Shown: positions 16,719 to 25,914, counted from the stretch's first letter. The stretch is 64,000 nt of DNA from an uncultured Bacteroidota bacterium (GCA_903824665.1 CAIJXT010000010.1:111475-175474); one strand, 5' to 3'. Program-made: numbers and translations. The notes: generated by a model from the sequence alone, not told the origin.

Positions 16719-17660
16719 ATGAATATGATAAAATCAATTGCAGCCGCACTGCTCCTATCCTGCTGTACATGGCTAACAGCAAATGCCCAGCCACCAGAAC
16801 TACTGATCAAAAACATGATTGGGCTGGCTAATCAGGAAAGTAATGATACTGCCTATCTGAAGATCATAAAAAGTGCTGATTCACTGGCACAGGCGATAGC
16901 TAATCCAACCATTCAGGCAAGGGTGAACCAGGCTGCAGCAGGGCACTTTTATGCAACAGACGCCGACAAAAGCATTGAGTATCAGCAAAAAGCGCACCAG
17001 TTGTACCTGACAGCCGGCAATAAATCCGAAGCGACCGTATGCCTCCAGAATATTGCTTTCACCTATGAGGAACAAAAAAAGAACTATGATGAAGCACTGC
17101 AATACGCCCAAAAAGCAATAGCCGTACGTATAGAACTAAAAGACACCATGGAGCAGGCTAATATGTATAAATATATTGCTTTTCTGCATGGCAAAATGCA
17201 CAATTTTGAGGCGGCAAAGCAAAATGGCGCTATGGCCGTAACATTGTATACTACCCAACATTACCTACCCGGCCTGGCTGTTACCTACCGCAATCTGGCT
17301 CTGGTGTATGAAGAAGAGAAAAAATACGACTCATCTGTGCGTCTGTTGCAGCAGGCTATAACGATCTGGCAGGGCAATCCGGAAAATGAACACATATCGG
17401 GCACCAGGCTATATGGCTGCAGAAACGAACTGATACGCATCTATACAAGTATGGGAAAAATGAAGCTTGCCGAATCGGAAATACAGGAGAACATGGCTGT
17501 TGACGCCTCTCGGTTTCACTATATACAACAACTGGGTTTCCTCAAGGAAGCCAGAGATTTCTACACTAAAAAGAAAGATAAGAGCAACGCAAAATTCTAT
17601 ACAGACCGGTATGCTACCATGGCCAACAGCCTGCGTGCTGAAGGAAAACACATAGATTAA
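16719..17660 (+). CDS. Secreted TPR-repeat protein
   Basis: The start is set at MNMIKSIAAALLL (16719); a TTG nine bases earlier is in frame. The signal peptide ends at TANAQ. About 290 residues of helical repeats follow, with typical TPR spacing: CLQNIAFTYEEQKKNYDEALQ, ANMYKYIAFLHGKMHNFEAAK, YRNLALVYEEEKKYDSSVRLL, and ELIRIYTSMGKMKLAESEI. No kinase, response-regulator or DNA-binding domain follows, so it is a stand-alone periplasmic TPR protein and not the sensor-kinase TPR type common in this phylum. Partner unknown. It is convergent with the wbpB-like gene, 48 bases apart, with no evident terminator. Confidence 0.75.
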   Translation: MNMIKSIAAALLLSCCTWLTANAQPPELLIKNMIGLANQESNDTAYLKIIKSADSLAQAIANPTIQARVNQAAAGHFYATDADKSIEYQQKAHQLYLTAGNKSEATVCLQNIAFTYEEQKKNYDEALQYAQKAIAVRIELKDTMEQANMYKYIAFLHGKMHNFEAAKQNGAMAVTLYTTQHYLPGLAVTYRNLALVYEEEKKYDSSVRLLQQAITIWQGNPENEHISGTRLYGCRNELIRIYTSMGKMKLAESEIQENMAVDASRFHYIQQLGFLKEARDFYTKKKDKSNAKFYTDRYATMANSLRAEGKHID

Positions 17661-17708
17661 CGCGACAGTAAAAGCTAAACATTTTTTGCTGATAAACTCA
17701 GGCAAGAC

Positions 17709-18653
17709 CTAACTACCACCAGTAATAAAAGGATGATAGTCGCCCTGCAAAGGTGTGAGAGGTGCAACCCTGATATCGTGAACGGTCTGAATGCTCTGTT
17801 TTGCCTCATCAAGCCCAAAACCATTTCCCTTCAATATTTCCTCGTAACTTCTGGTGTGCAGCTCGCCGAAACCTTCACTAAACTCAATATCTGCACCATC
17901 TACAGTAATGGTTCTGTAAGTCCGTTTGTTTAGTTGTTTGAGGTTGGCAGGTATATAATCATAGTTGATACTGAGGAACCAGCGTACTCTGGCACGCTGC
18001 AAATGCAGCAAACCAGCTGCGCGGTCGGGTTCATTGACATGAACGATATTTTCGGTAACCGGTCCAAATATCCAGGAGAGCATATCGAAAAAGTGAATAC
18101 CGATATTGGTTGCTATCCCTCCGGACTTTGCTTCCTCGCCCTTCCAGCTATTGAAATACCAGTTGCCACGCGACGTAAGGTAGGTAAGATCAATATCGTA
18201 AATCTTGTCTGCCGGGCCTGCAGCAATCTTGTTTTTCAGGGCAATAATACTGGGGTGCAGGCGCAATTGCAGTATATTAAAAACTTTCTTACCTGTTTCC
18301 TTTTCAATTTCACCAAGTGCCTCCAGATTCCAGGGATTGAGCACCAACGGTTTTTCGCAGATGGCGTAAGCCTGATTGCGGAGTGCAAAACGAATATGGG
18401 CGTCGTGCAGATAATTGGGCGTACAGATACTTACATAATCAATCTTATCCCCTTTTCTGCGGAGTTTATCGATATAACGGTCGAAACGCTCGAATTCGGT
18501 GAAAAAATTGGCTGCCGGAAAATAACTATCCAAAATACCAACACTATCGAACTTATCGAGTGCGGCAAGCAAATTGTTGTTGGTATCCCTTATGGCCGCA
18601 AGATGCCTGGGTGCAATATACCCGGCAGTTCCTATTATGGCAAAATTATTCAT
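17709..18653 (-). CDS. wbpB: UDP-N-acetylglucosaminuronate 3-dehydrogenase-like (WbpB/WlbA), Gfo/Idh/MocA family
   Basis: An NAD-dependent sugar dehydrogenase of about 314 residues. The N-terminal Rossmann start FAIIGTAGYIAPRHLAAI and the stretch NLLAALDKFDSVGILDSYFP are characteristic of the WbpB/WlbA subgroup, which oxidises UDP-GlcNAc(A) at C3 on the way to diacetamido-uronic acids of surface polysaccharides. Other motifs: ICTPNYLHDAHIRFAL, the catalytic Lys in ICEKPLVL, and GIATNIGIHFFDML. The start is the ATG at 18653. It overlaps the glycosyltransferase gene by 8 bases, so it is translated from the same operon. The usual partner aminotransferase and acetyltransferase (WbpE, WbpD) are not in this window. 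Confidence 0.8.
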   Translation of the reverse strand: MNNFAIIGTAGYIAPRHLAAIRDTNNNLLAALDKFDSVGILDSYFPAANFFTEFERFDRYIDKLRRKGDKIDYVSICTPNYLHDAHIRFALRNQAYAICEKPLVLNPWNLEALGEIEKETGKKVFNILQLRLHPSIIALKNKIAAGPADKIYDIDLTYLTSRGNWYFNSWKGEEAKSGGIATNIGIHFFDMLSWIFGPVTENIVHVNEPDRAAGLLHLQRARVRWFLSINYDYIPANLKQLNKRTYRTITVDGADIEFSEGFGELHTRSYEEILKGNGFGLDEAKQSIQTVHDIRVAPLTPLQGDYHPFITGGS

Positions 18654-19977
18654 TGGGTGCAAAGGTATTTTTTTTCGCGATAGTTTTCTCTATCTCCTGC
18701 CCAAATATTACCGCCTGATCCTCGCGCAAACGGATGTTTCGAAGAGGTGGCAATGTCAGATATTGACTGGATTCTTCGGAAAGTCGGGTCAGCCAGACTG
18801 CTGCCTCGTCGATATTTGTTGTTGCCAGCCCCGCTGAATGCAATTGGAGGAATTCACCAATTTCATGGTTGGTAAATTTCTCAATGCATAATATCTGGCG
18901 CCCCGTGTAAGCATACTGAAAAATCTTGGTAGGTAGCAACGGATAGTTTTCGGCAACACCCGCATCGGGCAAAAGCAGCACGTGTGCGCTGCGCAAACTA
19001 CCCCATAGCGCCTGTGGCGACACCCATCCGTTGACCGTAATTATAGACGACACACCGTAGGTTTCGGCCATTGCCTTTAGGCCGTCCACATCATCGACAT
19101 AAAAATGGCATGTCATTGGTTTATAGAACTTTGCAACGGATAACTTCTTTAAGAGCTCCATAAGCATCCACATACCAGGACCTGTGGCATATACCTTACC
19201 GGCATATACCATCCTGAATTCATCAGCAGTAATGTGTCCGTCCTTCCAGTCGGCACCCACATATGCACTATGCGAGAGCAGATGAACTGGTGTTTTTGTC
19301 CACTTGCCCAGCAGAAAAGCCATGTGCCGGTGGGGCACACTGATCAGGATTGCACGGGAAAGCAGCCTCTTTTCTATGCTGCGAATAATGTTGCGTTGCT
19401 GTTCGTTAAACCTGTCGGGATCGTGATGATCGCTCCAAAGATCTCTGAAGTCTACGATCATAGGTATTTTCTTTGCCGCTGACAGTGTCAGGGCTGTTTG
19501 CAGCAGGTATTCATCGCCATAACCAACGCAAGCAAATAAAAAATCATATTTTTGTTCCCGGATCCGGGTATCTGTGGCCAGTACATGTGCCCATCTGGCT
19601 CCATGAACCAGCTCCCTTGTTCTTACCCAGCCTTTATTGGCCATAGCGGTGCGCAAACGGTGTGCAACACGCCCTGCTACCAGCGGTATTGTCTTCAGAA
19701 ATTGCTTTTGCGCCAACAGACTCTTTATCTGAACCGAAAAAGATTTTGCTTCTTCCAGCATCAGCTCTTTTGGTGCAGCAACCTCTAAAATATTGATCGT
19801 CAAACCTTTACCACCCGGCCAGATTCCCCTCCATGCCGTACCGGAGGTATACACAACATCCACTTTCCAGCCAAATCTGGCTCCCCAGGCACCTGTGATC
19901 GAGTCTGCCCGTTCGCAGGAAACAGGAGACAATCCACCACTCATCAAATGAGCATGCGTCAAAGCCAGTACATTCAT
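18646..19977 (-). CDS. GT4-like glycosyltransferase
   Basis: 443 residues, two Rossmann-like halves as in GT-B enzymes, no signal or membrane segment. The N-terminal half has LTHAHLMSGGLSPVS (Gly-rich loop) and the motif MIVDFRDLWSDHH, typical of group-1 glycosyltransferases of surface polysaccharide clusters. The C-terminal half has FRMVYAGKVYATG and the nucleotide-binding LLPTKIFQYAYTGRQIL with the conserved Glu in CIEKF. It most likely adds a sugar to a lipid-linked polysaccharide on the cytoplasmic face. It is co-transcribed with the wbpB-like gene (overlapping) and probably with the oxidoreductase upstream, 102 bases away. Donor and acceptor are unknown. Confidence 0.8.
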   Translation of the reverse strand: MNVLALTHAHLMSGGLSPVSCERADSITGAWGARFGWKVDVVYTSGTAWRGIWPGGKGLTINILEVAAPKELMLEEAKSFSVQIKSLLAQKQFLKTIPLVAGRVAHRLRTAMANKGWVRTRELVHGARWAHVLATDTRIREQKYDFLFACVGYGDEYLLQTALTLSAAKKIPMIVDFRDLWSDHHDPDRFNEQQRNIIRSIEKRLLSRAILISVPHRHMAFLLGKWTKTPVHLLSHSAYVGADWKDGHITADEFRMVYAGKVYATGPGMWMLMELLKKLSVAKFYKPMTCHFYVDDVDGLKAMAETYGVSSIITVNGWVSPQALWGSLRSAHVLLLPDAGVAENYPLLPTKIFQYAYTGRQILCIEKFTNHEIGEFLQLHSAGLATTNIDEAAVWLTRLSEESSQYLTLPPLRNIRLREDQAVIFGQEIEKTIAKKNTFAPNE

Positions 19978-20079
19978 TTATCAAACTATGATACCCGACA
20001 AAAGTAGTGAATTTATCGGGGCAGGCAGGCAGCATTCGAGCTGCAGTAATACAGCATGTTTTTCGCTATACGGATTGTA

Positions 20080-21090
20080 TTATCGCTGAACGGATTGGTA
20101 CATCATTTCGATGATTCCTACCACTTCAAGGCCCTCTGCAGCGCTGGTCATCACAGGCATATCATGTATCAATACATCGATAACATTCTGAATTACTTTG
20201 TCATGATTGCTCATTGAGCCCTGATAAAGCCCATAATTGTTAGACTTGGCGGTTATATTTATCGGCGGCAACGCCTCACCCAACAGTTGCTGGTATTCAA
20301 TCGTATTCAGGTATTGGCCACCGATCTTTACGGTTCCTTTTTCTGCAAATATCGTGATTGAGCCTTCCATGTTACTGTTGTAGGCACAGGTAGTAAAGTT
20401 GAAATTGATGATGGATCCATTGGCACCTTTCATTATGAAGCTGCCTGTGTCTTCCACCTCGGTGTTGTGTGTATGTCCGAAATTCTCCACAGCACCACTG
20501 GCCTGTGTTACAGATCCATTTATATAATACAGAATGTCTACAAAATGACTAAACTGTGTAAACAGGCATCCGCCATCCTTCAATTTGCTTCCCCGCCAGT
20601 CGCTACCGCTGTAATAGGCGTCGCCACGGTTCCAGAAACAGTTGACCTGTACCATATAAACAGCACCCAGCTGGTTTGCAGCAACCAGTTTTTTCACCTC
20701 CTGAACCGGAGGATTGTATCTGTTCTGTTTTACCGCAAAGATGATCTTGTTGTTTTTTTCACTGGCCGCAATCATATTGCGGCATTCGGCCACACTGAGC
20801 GCCATAGGTTTTTCGACCACGGCATGCATCCCGGCATTCATTGCAGCAATGGTATGTGCTTCGTGCAGATAGTTGGGCGTACACACACAAAGCACATCTG
20901 TGTTTCCTGCTTGCAACATGGCGTTAAGATCAGTGTAGAAGGCAACCCCTTCCGGCACGTGTTCGCCGACCACTGGATCAATGTCGCATACAGATACCAA
21001 TGTTGCAAATGGATTGTTCTGTATCTGTACGCCATGCCTGCGCCCGATATTACCAAAACCGACTATTGAAAAACGGATATTTTGCTGCAT
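20080..21090 (-). CDS. Gfo/Idh/MocA-family oxidoreductase
   Basis: 336 residues of the standard two-domain layout. N-terminal NAD(P)-binding fold: FSIVGFGNIGRRHGVQIQ (GxGxxG variant), VCTPNYLHEAHTIAAMNAG, and VEKPMALSVAEC with the catalytic Lys. C-terminal substrate domain: VNCFWNRGDAYY, GGCLFTQFSHFVDIL (the usual GG...H..D motif), ending EVVGIIEMMYQSVQR. The context with the WbpB-like enzyme and a glycosyltransferase suggests a second step in making a modified nucleotide sugar, such as a deoxy- or amino-sugar uronate; the exact reaction cannot be told. Confidence 0.85.
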   Translation of the reverse strand: MQQNIRFSIVGFGNIGRRHGVQIQNNPFATLVSVCDIDPVVGEHVPEGVAFYTDLNAMLQAGNTDVLCVCTPNYLHEAHTIAAMNAGMHAVVEKPMALSVAECRNMIAASEKNNKIIFAVKQNRYNPPVQEVKKLVAANQLGAVYMVQVNCFWNRGDAYYSGSDWRGSKLKDGGCLFTQFSHFVDILYYINGSVTQASGAVENFGHTHNTEVEDTGSFIMKGANGSIINFNFTTCAYNSNMEGSITIFAEKGTVKIGGQYLNTIEYQQLLGEALPPINITAKSNNYGLYQGSMSNHDKVIQNVIDVLIHDMPVMTSAAEGLEVVGIIEMMYQSVQR

Positions 21091-21220
21091 CTGAGTTCAA
21101 AAATAGGAAACCTAAACGGAAGATATGCCGTATATGTGTGCACAGCACAACTACAGGCAAATGAAAACGCCTGCCGTTTGAGCCTGAAACATCGAATCCC
21201 CCTTCTAAAAAAACGAAAAT

Positions 21221-21955
21221 ATGACAACGAATGAAACAAACAGGTTACTTGCAGTCAGGAGGTTTGCGAACTTTAATTTTGACCTCGACAAAAACCTTCA
21301 GGGTATCCTGAAACTCGCGACAGAAATCTATGAAACACCTGTTGCATTCATCACTTTGCTGGATGAGCACGAGCAATGGTTTAAGGTAAACCGAGGATTT
21401 GAGGTGAAAACTATGCCTCGGGATACGTCTTTCTGCACCCATGTGATCATGGATAAGGATGTGATGGTAATACCCGATGCACTTACCGACAAACGTTTTG
21501 CAAACAACCCACTTGTAGACCAGGCTCCACACATTCGATTCTATGCCGGAGCACCATTGGCCACAAATGATGGCCACAACATCGGAACACTTTGCGTGAT
21601 GGATACGCTGGTAAAGGAAATACCAGAGGACAAAAAACAACTGCTAGGTATTCTGGCACAACAAGCCACTCACCTGATGGAACTGGAACTAACGTATAAA
21701 CTACTGAGTGAAAAAATGACACAGGTAGATACACAAAACAAAGTGCTAATGGACATCGCTTTCATACAATCGCACGAATTCAGAGGCCCGCTTACCTCAA
21801 TAATGGGCATTATGAACATCATTAAAGAAGATGATCTTCAATCGCCCGGAGAGTACCTGCTGATGATGGAAGAAGCGGTAAACAAACTGGATGAGAAAAT
21901 ACACATTGTGGTAAGAAGCACCGAAATAGCAAAACAAGCTTACTTTTCGAACTAA
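21221..21955 (+). CDS. GAF-domain protein with lone histidine phosphoacceptor (DHp) domain
   Basis: 244 residues. Residues about 20-165 form a GAF sensor (LKLATEIYETPVAFITLLDEHEQWFKV, DTSFCTHVI, VDQAPHIRFYAGAPL, NIGTLCVMD), a type often found in light- or redox-linked sensors. A short coiled coil (about 165-185) leads to a histidine-kinase dimerisation box with the phosphoacceptor His in FIQSHEFRGPLTSIMGIM. The protein stops after the two-helix DHp; no ATP-binding HATPase domain (N, G1, G2 boxes) follows, and the recQ gene begins 8 bases later on the other strand. It could be a phosphotransfer/sensor adaptor or a truncated kinase. Cytoplasmic, no membrane segment. Confidence 0.8.
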   Translation: MTTNETNRLLAVRRFANFNFDLDKNLQGILKLATEIYETPVAFITLLDEHEQWFKVNRGFEVKTMPRDTSFCTHVIMDKDVMVIPDALTDKRFANNPLVDQAPHIRFYAGAPLATNDGHNIGTLCVMDTLVKEIPEDKKQLLGILAQQATHLMELELTYKLLSEKMTQVDTQNKVLMDIAFIQSHEFRGPLTSIMGIMNIIKEDDLQSPGEYLLMMEEAVNKLDEKIHIVVRSTEIAKQAYFSN

Positions 21956-21962
21956 AAGCATG

Positions 21963-23852
21963 CTATTTTGCGTGTAACACATTATTTACCAGTAGCACTA
22001 CCCCTTCGTCTATCATTCGCCTCAGTGTACTGATCACATCCGGTGCATCAGCTGCGGGATAGCTGCTGATGAGGGTATTCAGTTGCAAATCTGAGTGCTG
22101 TTTGATGTGTTTCAGCAGATCGTTGCGTAGTGCAACCTCGTTGAGCGGTTTGCGTTGCCGCCGGGAACATACATCACAATGACCGCAATCGCCGGCCAAC
22201 TGCTCGCCGAAATAGCGCAACAACAACTGCTGCCTGCAAACATTCTGGTTCTCCAGAAACGAGATCATGGCTTCTGTGCGCTCATCGTGCTGTTGCCGCA
22301 GCTTATTGATCCGTTTGTGGTTGATGATGAGATGGCGGCTATCTACCCGGTAATGATGAAAAAACAGCTGCGGCCCTTCTCCGGGACGACTGTACTCCAG
22401 CACACCCATTGCAGCCAGTTGTTCCAGACACCGTACCACATCGTCGGCCTGCATTTTCAATTGCCGGGCAACAGCCGTTTCGCGAATTGCGGTAGGATAG
22501 TGAAAAATACTGTTGTACATGCGCAGCAGCCCCACCGATACGAAGCCGAGCCTTGGGTTGATATCATACAGACCGTCCAGTGTATGCCTGTCGGCAGTAA
22601 ATTGCACCGTAGCCGGGCTATATACGGCATCAGTCATGGTCCAGAGCCCTTCTCTTTCCAGCAGTTTCAATGCATGTACAGCATGGCTGGCCAGCAATTT
22701 GAATTTGGAACAAAAGTCGGCAAGGTCAAAAGAAAAATACCGGTCGGGCTGTGCAGATATAGGCACCTGCAGATACTCCACTACCGCCTGATATACCTGC
22801 CTGAGATACGCATCGGGTGGGTATTGCAATGCTGTACTTTCCCTGAGGCGTTGAATATCGCCGCTGTTGTAGAACGCTACTGCGCGCGATGGCTGCCCGT
22901 CGCGCCCGGCACGACCAGCCTCCTGATAATAACCCTCCAGATGCTCAGGAGCATCGTAATGGACAACTGTTCTTACATCGGGCTTGTCTATGCCCATACC
23001 AAAGGCGGTGGTAGCAACCATCACCGGGCAGCGGTTTTCCATCCACATTTGCTGTGCCTCATCACGCCTCGCCCGTGCGAGCCCCGCATGGTATACAGCC
23101 GCATTCCTTCCATTCCGGCTGAGCATAGCACCTGTAGTTTCTGTTTGCCGACGACTGCGACAGTAGACAATAGTGCAAGCGTCGCCAATACCCTGCACGG
23201 TATCGGCATTTTTATCATCGCTATAGTTGACCTGATAAAAAATATTGTCTCTTGCGAAACTCATCTTAAAAACGGCCGGTTCACTCATTCCCAATTGTGT
23301 TGCAATGTCTTGCTGTACTAGTGGGGTTGCGGTAGCTGTGAGTGCCAGAATGGGCACTCTGGGAAAAAAATCTCTGATGGAAGCGATGCCTGTATAGGCA
23401 GGGCGAAAATCATGCCCCCACTGAGAGATACAATGGGCCTCGTCTACTGCTACCAGCGAAACTTCCATCTCCTGCAGGTAGTCTTTGAACGTTCTGGTCT
23501 GGAGGCGTTCGGGCGATATATAGAGCAGTTTGTAAGCACCCTCAACGGCACTTGCCAACATTTGTTTTACTTCATTATAGTGCATTCCTGAATGCAAACA
23601 AGCTGCTGCAACTCCCATTTGCTGCAACCTGCTCACCTGATCCTGCATGAGTGCTATAAGTGGCGACACAACGATGGTGAGCCCATTGAGGACCAATGCC
23701 GGCACCTGAAAACACAACGACTTGCCCCCTCCGGTAGGCATCAGCGCCAGCGTGTCTCTGCCTGCCAGAATACTGGATATGATGTCGTGCTGCATTGGGC
23801 GAAACCCACTGTAACCCCAGTACTTCTGCAATATATCTTCTGGTGTGCTCAA
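21963..23852 (-). CDS. recQ: ATP-dependent DNA helicase RecQ
   Basis: 629 residues, 3'-5' superfamily 2 helicase for recombination and fork repair. Motif I MPTGGGKS at residues 38-45, motif II VDEAHCISQWGHDFR around 135-149 (DEAH plus the aromatic-rich loop specific to RecQ), motif III ALTATAT, motif V/VI ATTAFGMGIDKPDVR and YYQEAGRAGRDG. The zinc-binding part of RQC follows (QLLLRYFGEQ, CGHCDVC) near residue 540. The C-terminus (LKHIKQHSDLQ ... STLRRMIDEG) is a short helical domain and not a clear HRDC. A TACTTTTG -7 box lies at 23872-23879 on the minus strand, about 20 bases upstream of the start. Confidence 0.95.
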   Translation of the reverse strand: MSTPEDILQKYWGYSGFRPMQHDIISSILAGRDTLALMPTGGGKSLCFQVPALVLNGLTIVVSPLIALMQDQVSRLQQMGVAAACLHSGMHYNEVKQMLASAVEGAYKLLYISPERLQTRTFKDYLQEMEVSLVAVDEAHCISQWGHDFRPAYTGIASIRDFFPRVPILALTATATPLVQQDIATQLGMSEPAVFKMSFARDNIFYQVNYSDDKNADTVQGIGDACTIVYCRSRRQTETTGAMLSRNGRNAAVYHAGLARARRDEAQQMWMENRCPVMVATTAFGMGIDKPDVRTVVHYDAPEHLEGYYQEAGRAGRDGQPSRAVAFYNSGDIQRLRESTALQYPPDAYLRQVYQAVVEYLQVPISAQPDRYFSFDLADFCSKFKLLASHAVHALKLLEREGLWTMTDAVYSPATVQFTADRHTLDGLYDINPRLGFVSVGLLRMYNSIFHYPTAIRETAVARQLKMQADDVVRCLEQLAAMGVLEYSRPGEGPQLFFHHYRVDSRHLIINHKRINKLRQQHDERTEAMISFLENQNVCRQQLLLRYFGEQLAGDCGHCDVCSRRQRKPLNEVALRNDLLKHIKQHSDLQLNTLISSYPAADAPDVISTLRRMIDEGVVLLVNNVLHAK

Positions 23853-23937
23853 TGTAGGCTATTCTCAAGGCCAAAAGTAAATTGAATAGATGGATTTCGA
23901 TTCCGCTTTTTAGTTGGTGGATACCATTTACACACAA

Positions 23938-23968
23938 GAGCAGCGGCAGGACTTACCCACCGCTGCTC
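23938..23968 (-). terminator. Hairpin terminator of the 274-residue lipoprotein gene
   Basis: Perfect 9-bp stem GAGCAGCGG/CCGCTGCTC, 25 bases after the stop codon. The T-run on the minus strand is weak. Confidence 0.5.
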
Positions 23969-23993
23969 AGCAATACCAAAACCATTCAAATAT

Positions 23994-24818
23994 CTACGGA
24001 AGTGTAATTGTCTTAACGGTACCTGACGGCAGCTGCAATGTAGCCTGATTGTCGCAGGCCGGGGTGTCGCCATAGTTGAGCGTACGCACCAGCCCTGATG
24101 GCAATGTGTATACTATTTTTCCAGCCTGTATCCAACGGCAGTTCAGCGCAACGATAAGTGGTGCTGTGTCTGGTATATTGACAGTAGCCGTTCCACCGGT
24201 GCGCGAAATAGTGCCTGTGCCCTTTATGGAATATACATCGTCGGTCCAGTTGATAGGTGTATTGTACCCTGCTGTCCAGGTGCGCACCCTGGTCCATGAT
24301 GTAGTCAGTACTGTGCCGTCAGTTTTGGTTACCGTACCGTTCACGACTACATCAAAATACGGCTGACCGAGGCTATTCTTTCCACGATTGGTTACTTTTT
24401 TGGTGCCTTCAATCTTGTTGTCGTTCTGGTAGTAGTTGTCGAAAGTGATGGTATGAAACGAACCGCTATCGGCATAAGCCCCATTTTTCACGATCATTAC
24501 CTTTCCCCGGCGGTATCTACCATCGGTGCACAAGCAGTTGGTGGTACCAAAGTCAACAATGATAAGACTGTCTATGTGTGTGACCGTACCGCACCCACTG
24601 GTCTTGAATGCGCCGCTACCGGTTGTTACCGATGCCTTGTCGGAAATGGAGTTGGCATCGTCAAACATTTTTTCGGCCATGTTCTGGTCGTTTGCATAAT
24701 TGGTGTCCTGCTCCGTAGCTACTTCGGCATCGTCATTTTTACGACATCCGGTAAACAGGCATACAGAAACTGCCAGTGCAGTGGCACCTAATGCGAATAC
24801 AATTTTCGATTTGTTCAT
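23994..24818 (-). CDS. Lipoprotein, function unknown
   Basis: 274 residues with a lipoprotein signal MNKSKIVFALGATALAVSVCLFTGC followed by RKND (lipobox FTGC). The mature part starts with an acidic linker (AEVATEQDTNYANDQNMAEKMFDDAN) and continues as a beta-rich domain with several Cys (SGCGTVTHI, NCLCTDGRYRRGK, LNCRWIQAG, PACDNQATLQ) that may form disulfides. Similar lipoproteins are frequent in Bacteroidota, but I know of no function. It lies downstream of the sigma/anti-sigma/LTXXQ operon with a 96-base gap, so it may or may not be part of it. Confidence 0.7.
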   Translation of the reverse strand: MNKSKIVFALGATALAVSVCLFTGCRKNDDAEVATEQDTNYANDQNMAEKMFDDANSISDKASVTTGSGAFKTSGCGTVTHIDSLIIVDFGTTNCLCTDGRYRRGKVMIVKNGAYADSGSFHTITFDNYYQNDNKIEGTKKVTNRGKNSLGQPYFDVVVNGTVTKTDGTVLTTSWTRVRTWTAGYNTPINWTDDVYSIKGTGTISRTGGTATVNIPDTAPLIVALNCRWIQAGKIVYTLPSGLVRTLNYGDTPACDNQATLQLPSGTVKTITLP

Positions 24819-24914
24819 CTTTCCGGTTTTTATTGGTTTAGGATAAGTGTTAGCTGGTATTAAGACAGGGTAATAGCGCTAAGGTTTAACGCGCAATAAA
24901 TTTCCTGCAGGCTC

Positions 24915-25364
24915 CTATTGCCTTCCGGCACGGGCTTTCTTCTGTTTGAGTCGTTTTATCAGCAACTGCCTGAATTCGCGCTCGGCAACATACATTTCAG
25001 ACAACTGTTCGGGGCTGATGACCTTTAAGAACCGTTCGCGATATGCCTTTTTCAGCTCCAGCACCTGTTGCTGATAGTCGAGATCGTCTTCTACATAAAT
25101 ACGCGCAGCAGTTCTTTCGTCTGCACCACCGGTAACATTGTATTTCTTCATGTAGGGCTGTCTGATGACCAACAATTGTTTTTCATAAGACCTGTACAGC
25201 GGAATAAATTTTGATGCCTGCGCTTCGGTGAGTACCATGCGATCTGTCAGATAGGTCATTTTGGCGGCATGGATTCGTTGCATGCCCCTGCCCCGCTGAC
25301 CAAAAACCAAAGTAACAGAACACAGCAACAAGACCGCAATCATCAGACTTTTTCTCATTTTCAT
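24915..25364 (-). CDS. Periplasmic LTXXQ/Spy-like protein of a sigma-factor operon
   Basis: The start is MKMRKSLMIAVLLL at 25364; the longer frame would run back through the anti-sigma gene. Signal peptide cleaved after VFGQ. The mature protein of about 125 residues is all-helical and charged, with two LTxxQ-like motifs (MVLTEAQASKFIPLYRSYE and VISPEQLSEMYVAEREFR), which is the hallmark of the Spy/CpxP-type periplasmic stress proteins. It ends in a basic tail (RLKQKKARAGRQ). In this phylum such genes usually follow an ECF sigma factor and its anti-sigma factor, as here; it is probably an effector or sensor of that envelope-stress circuit. Confidence 0.7.
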   Translation of the reverse strand: MKMRKSLMIAVLLLCSVTLVFGQRGRGMQRIHAAKMTYLTDRMVLTEAQASKFIPLYRSYEKQLLVIRQPYMKKYNVTGGADERTAARIYVEDDLDYQQQVLELKKAYRERFLKVISPEQLSEMYVAEREFRQLLIKRLKQKKARAGRQ

Positions 25365-25377
25365 ATTTTGTTTCGCG

Positions 25378-25914
25378 TTAAAAATCTGCTTCCCATCCTG
25401 TTTCATCAAGGTACGATACGATGTCGCCAGATTGAAGGTCAACATCATCCAGTATGTTTTCATTTCCGTTATTGTACTTATAGGGTGCCGATGCATACTG
25501 CAGATAGGCACTGATATCCTGACTATCGACCGAGGCGATGACATTCTGTTCCATGTCGCTGCTATCGCTATTGGATACCCTGTACAAACCAAGGCCTACT
25601 GCTATGATCACTACTGCTGCTGCCGCCAACCGGATCCAATGGAATGACAAAACGAGTCCCTGCTTCTTTTTACCTTCTACATTTTGCATTACCCGGTTTG
25701 GCAACTGATCAAAATATCCGTCAGGCACCTGCAGCATAGTAGTGGGCGATGGCAGATCATCAAACTGTTGCCGGGATTCCAGCGCTACCAGACTGCCGAT
25801 ATCTGATGCCAGCGACCCAAAATAGCCGTCTGGCATGCTAAAGGGCATAGATTTGCTGAGGCTGGAAAGCCCACTTCTCATATCCTCCAGTTCTTGTTTT
25901 ACCTCTTCATTCAT
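25378..25914 (-). CDS. Anti-sigma-factor-like membrane protein
   Basis: 178 residues with one central membrane segment (about residues 93-110: WIRLAAAAVVIIAVGLGLY). The cytoplasmic N-terminal part carries two PDGYF motifs (MPDGYFGSL, VPDGYFDQLPNRVM), which recur in putative anti-sigma factors of Bacteroidota. The periplasmic part is acidic (NSDSSDMEQN, ILDDVDLQSGDIVSYLDE). It lies 36 bases downstream of the ECF sigma gene and 13 bases upstream of the LTXXQ gene, so the three are one operon. The anti-sigma role is inferred from position and topology. Confidence 0.7.
   Translation of the reverse strand: MNEEVKQELEDMRSGLSSLSKSMPFSMPDGYFGSLASDIGSLVALESRQQFDDLPSPTTMLQVPDGYFDQLPNRVMQNVEGKKKQGLVLSFHWIRLAAAAVVIIAVGLGLYRVSNSDSSDMEQNVIASVDSQDISAYLQYASAPYKYNNGNENILDDVDLQSGDIVSYLDETGWEADF

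Noticed and set aside
22155..23321. Long open frame of 388 residues on the plus strand within recQ
   Set aside because: It is an antisense shadow of recQ: no signal, domain or sensible composition, and recQ has all helicase motifs.
25365..25592. Longer version of the LTXXQ-type gene reaching back to 25592
   Set aside because: This would overlap the anti-sigma-like gene in another frame and place the signal peptide in the middle; the start at 25364 gives a clean signal peptide.
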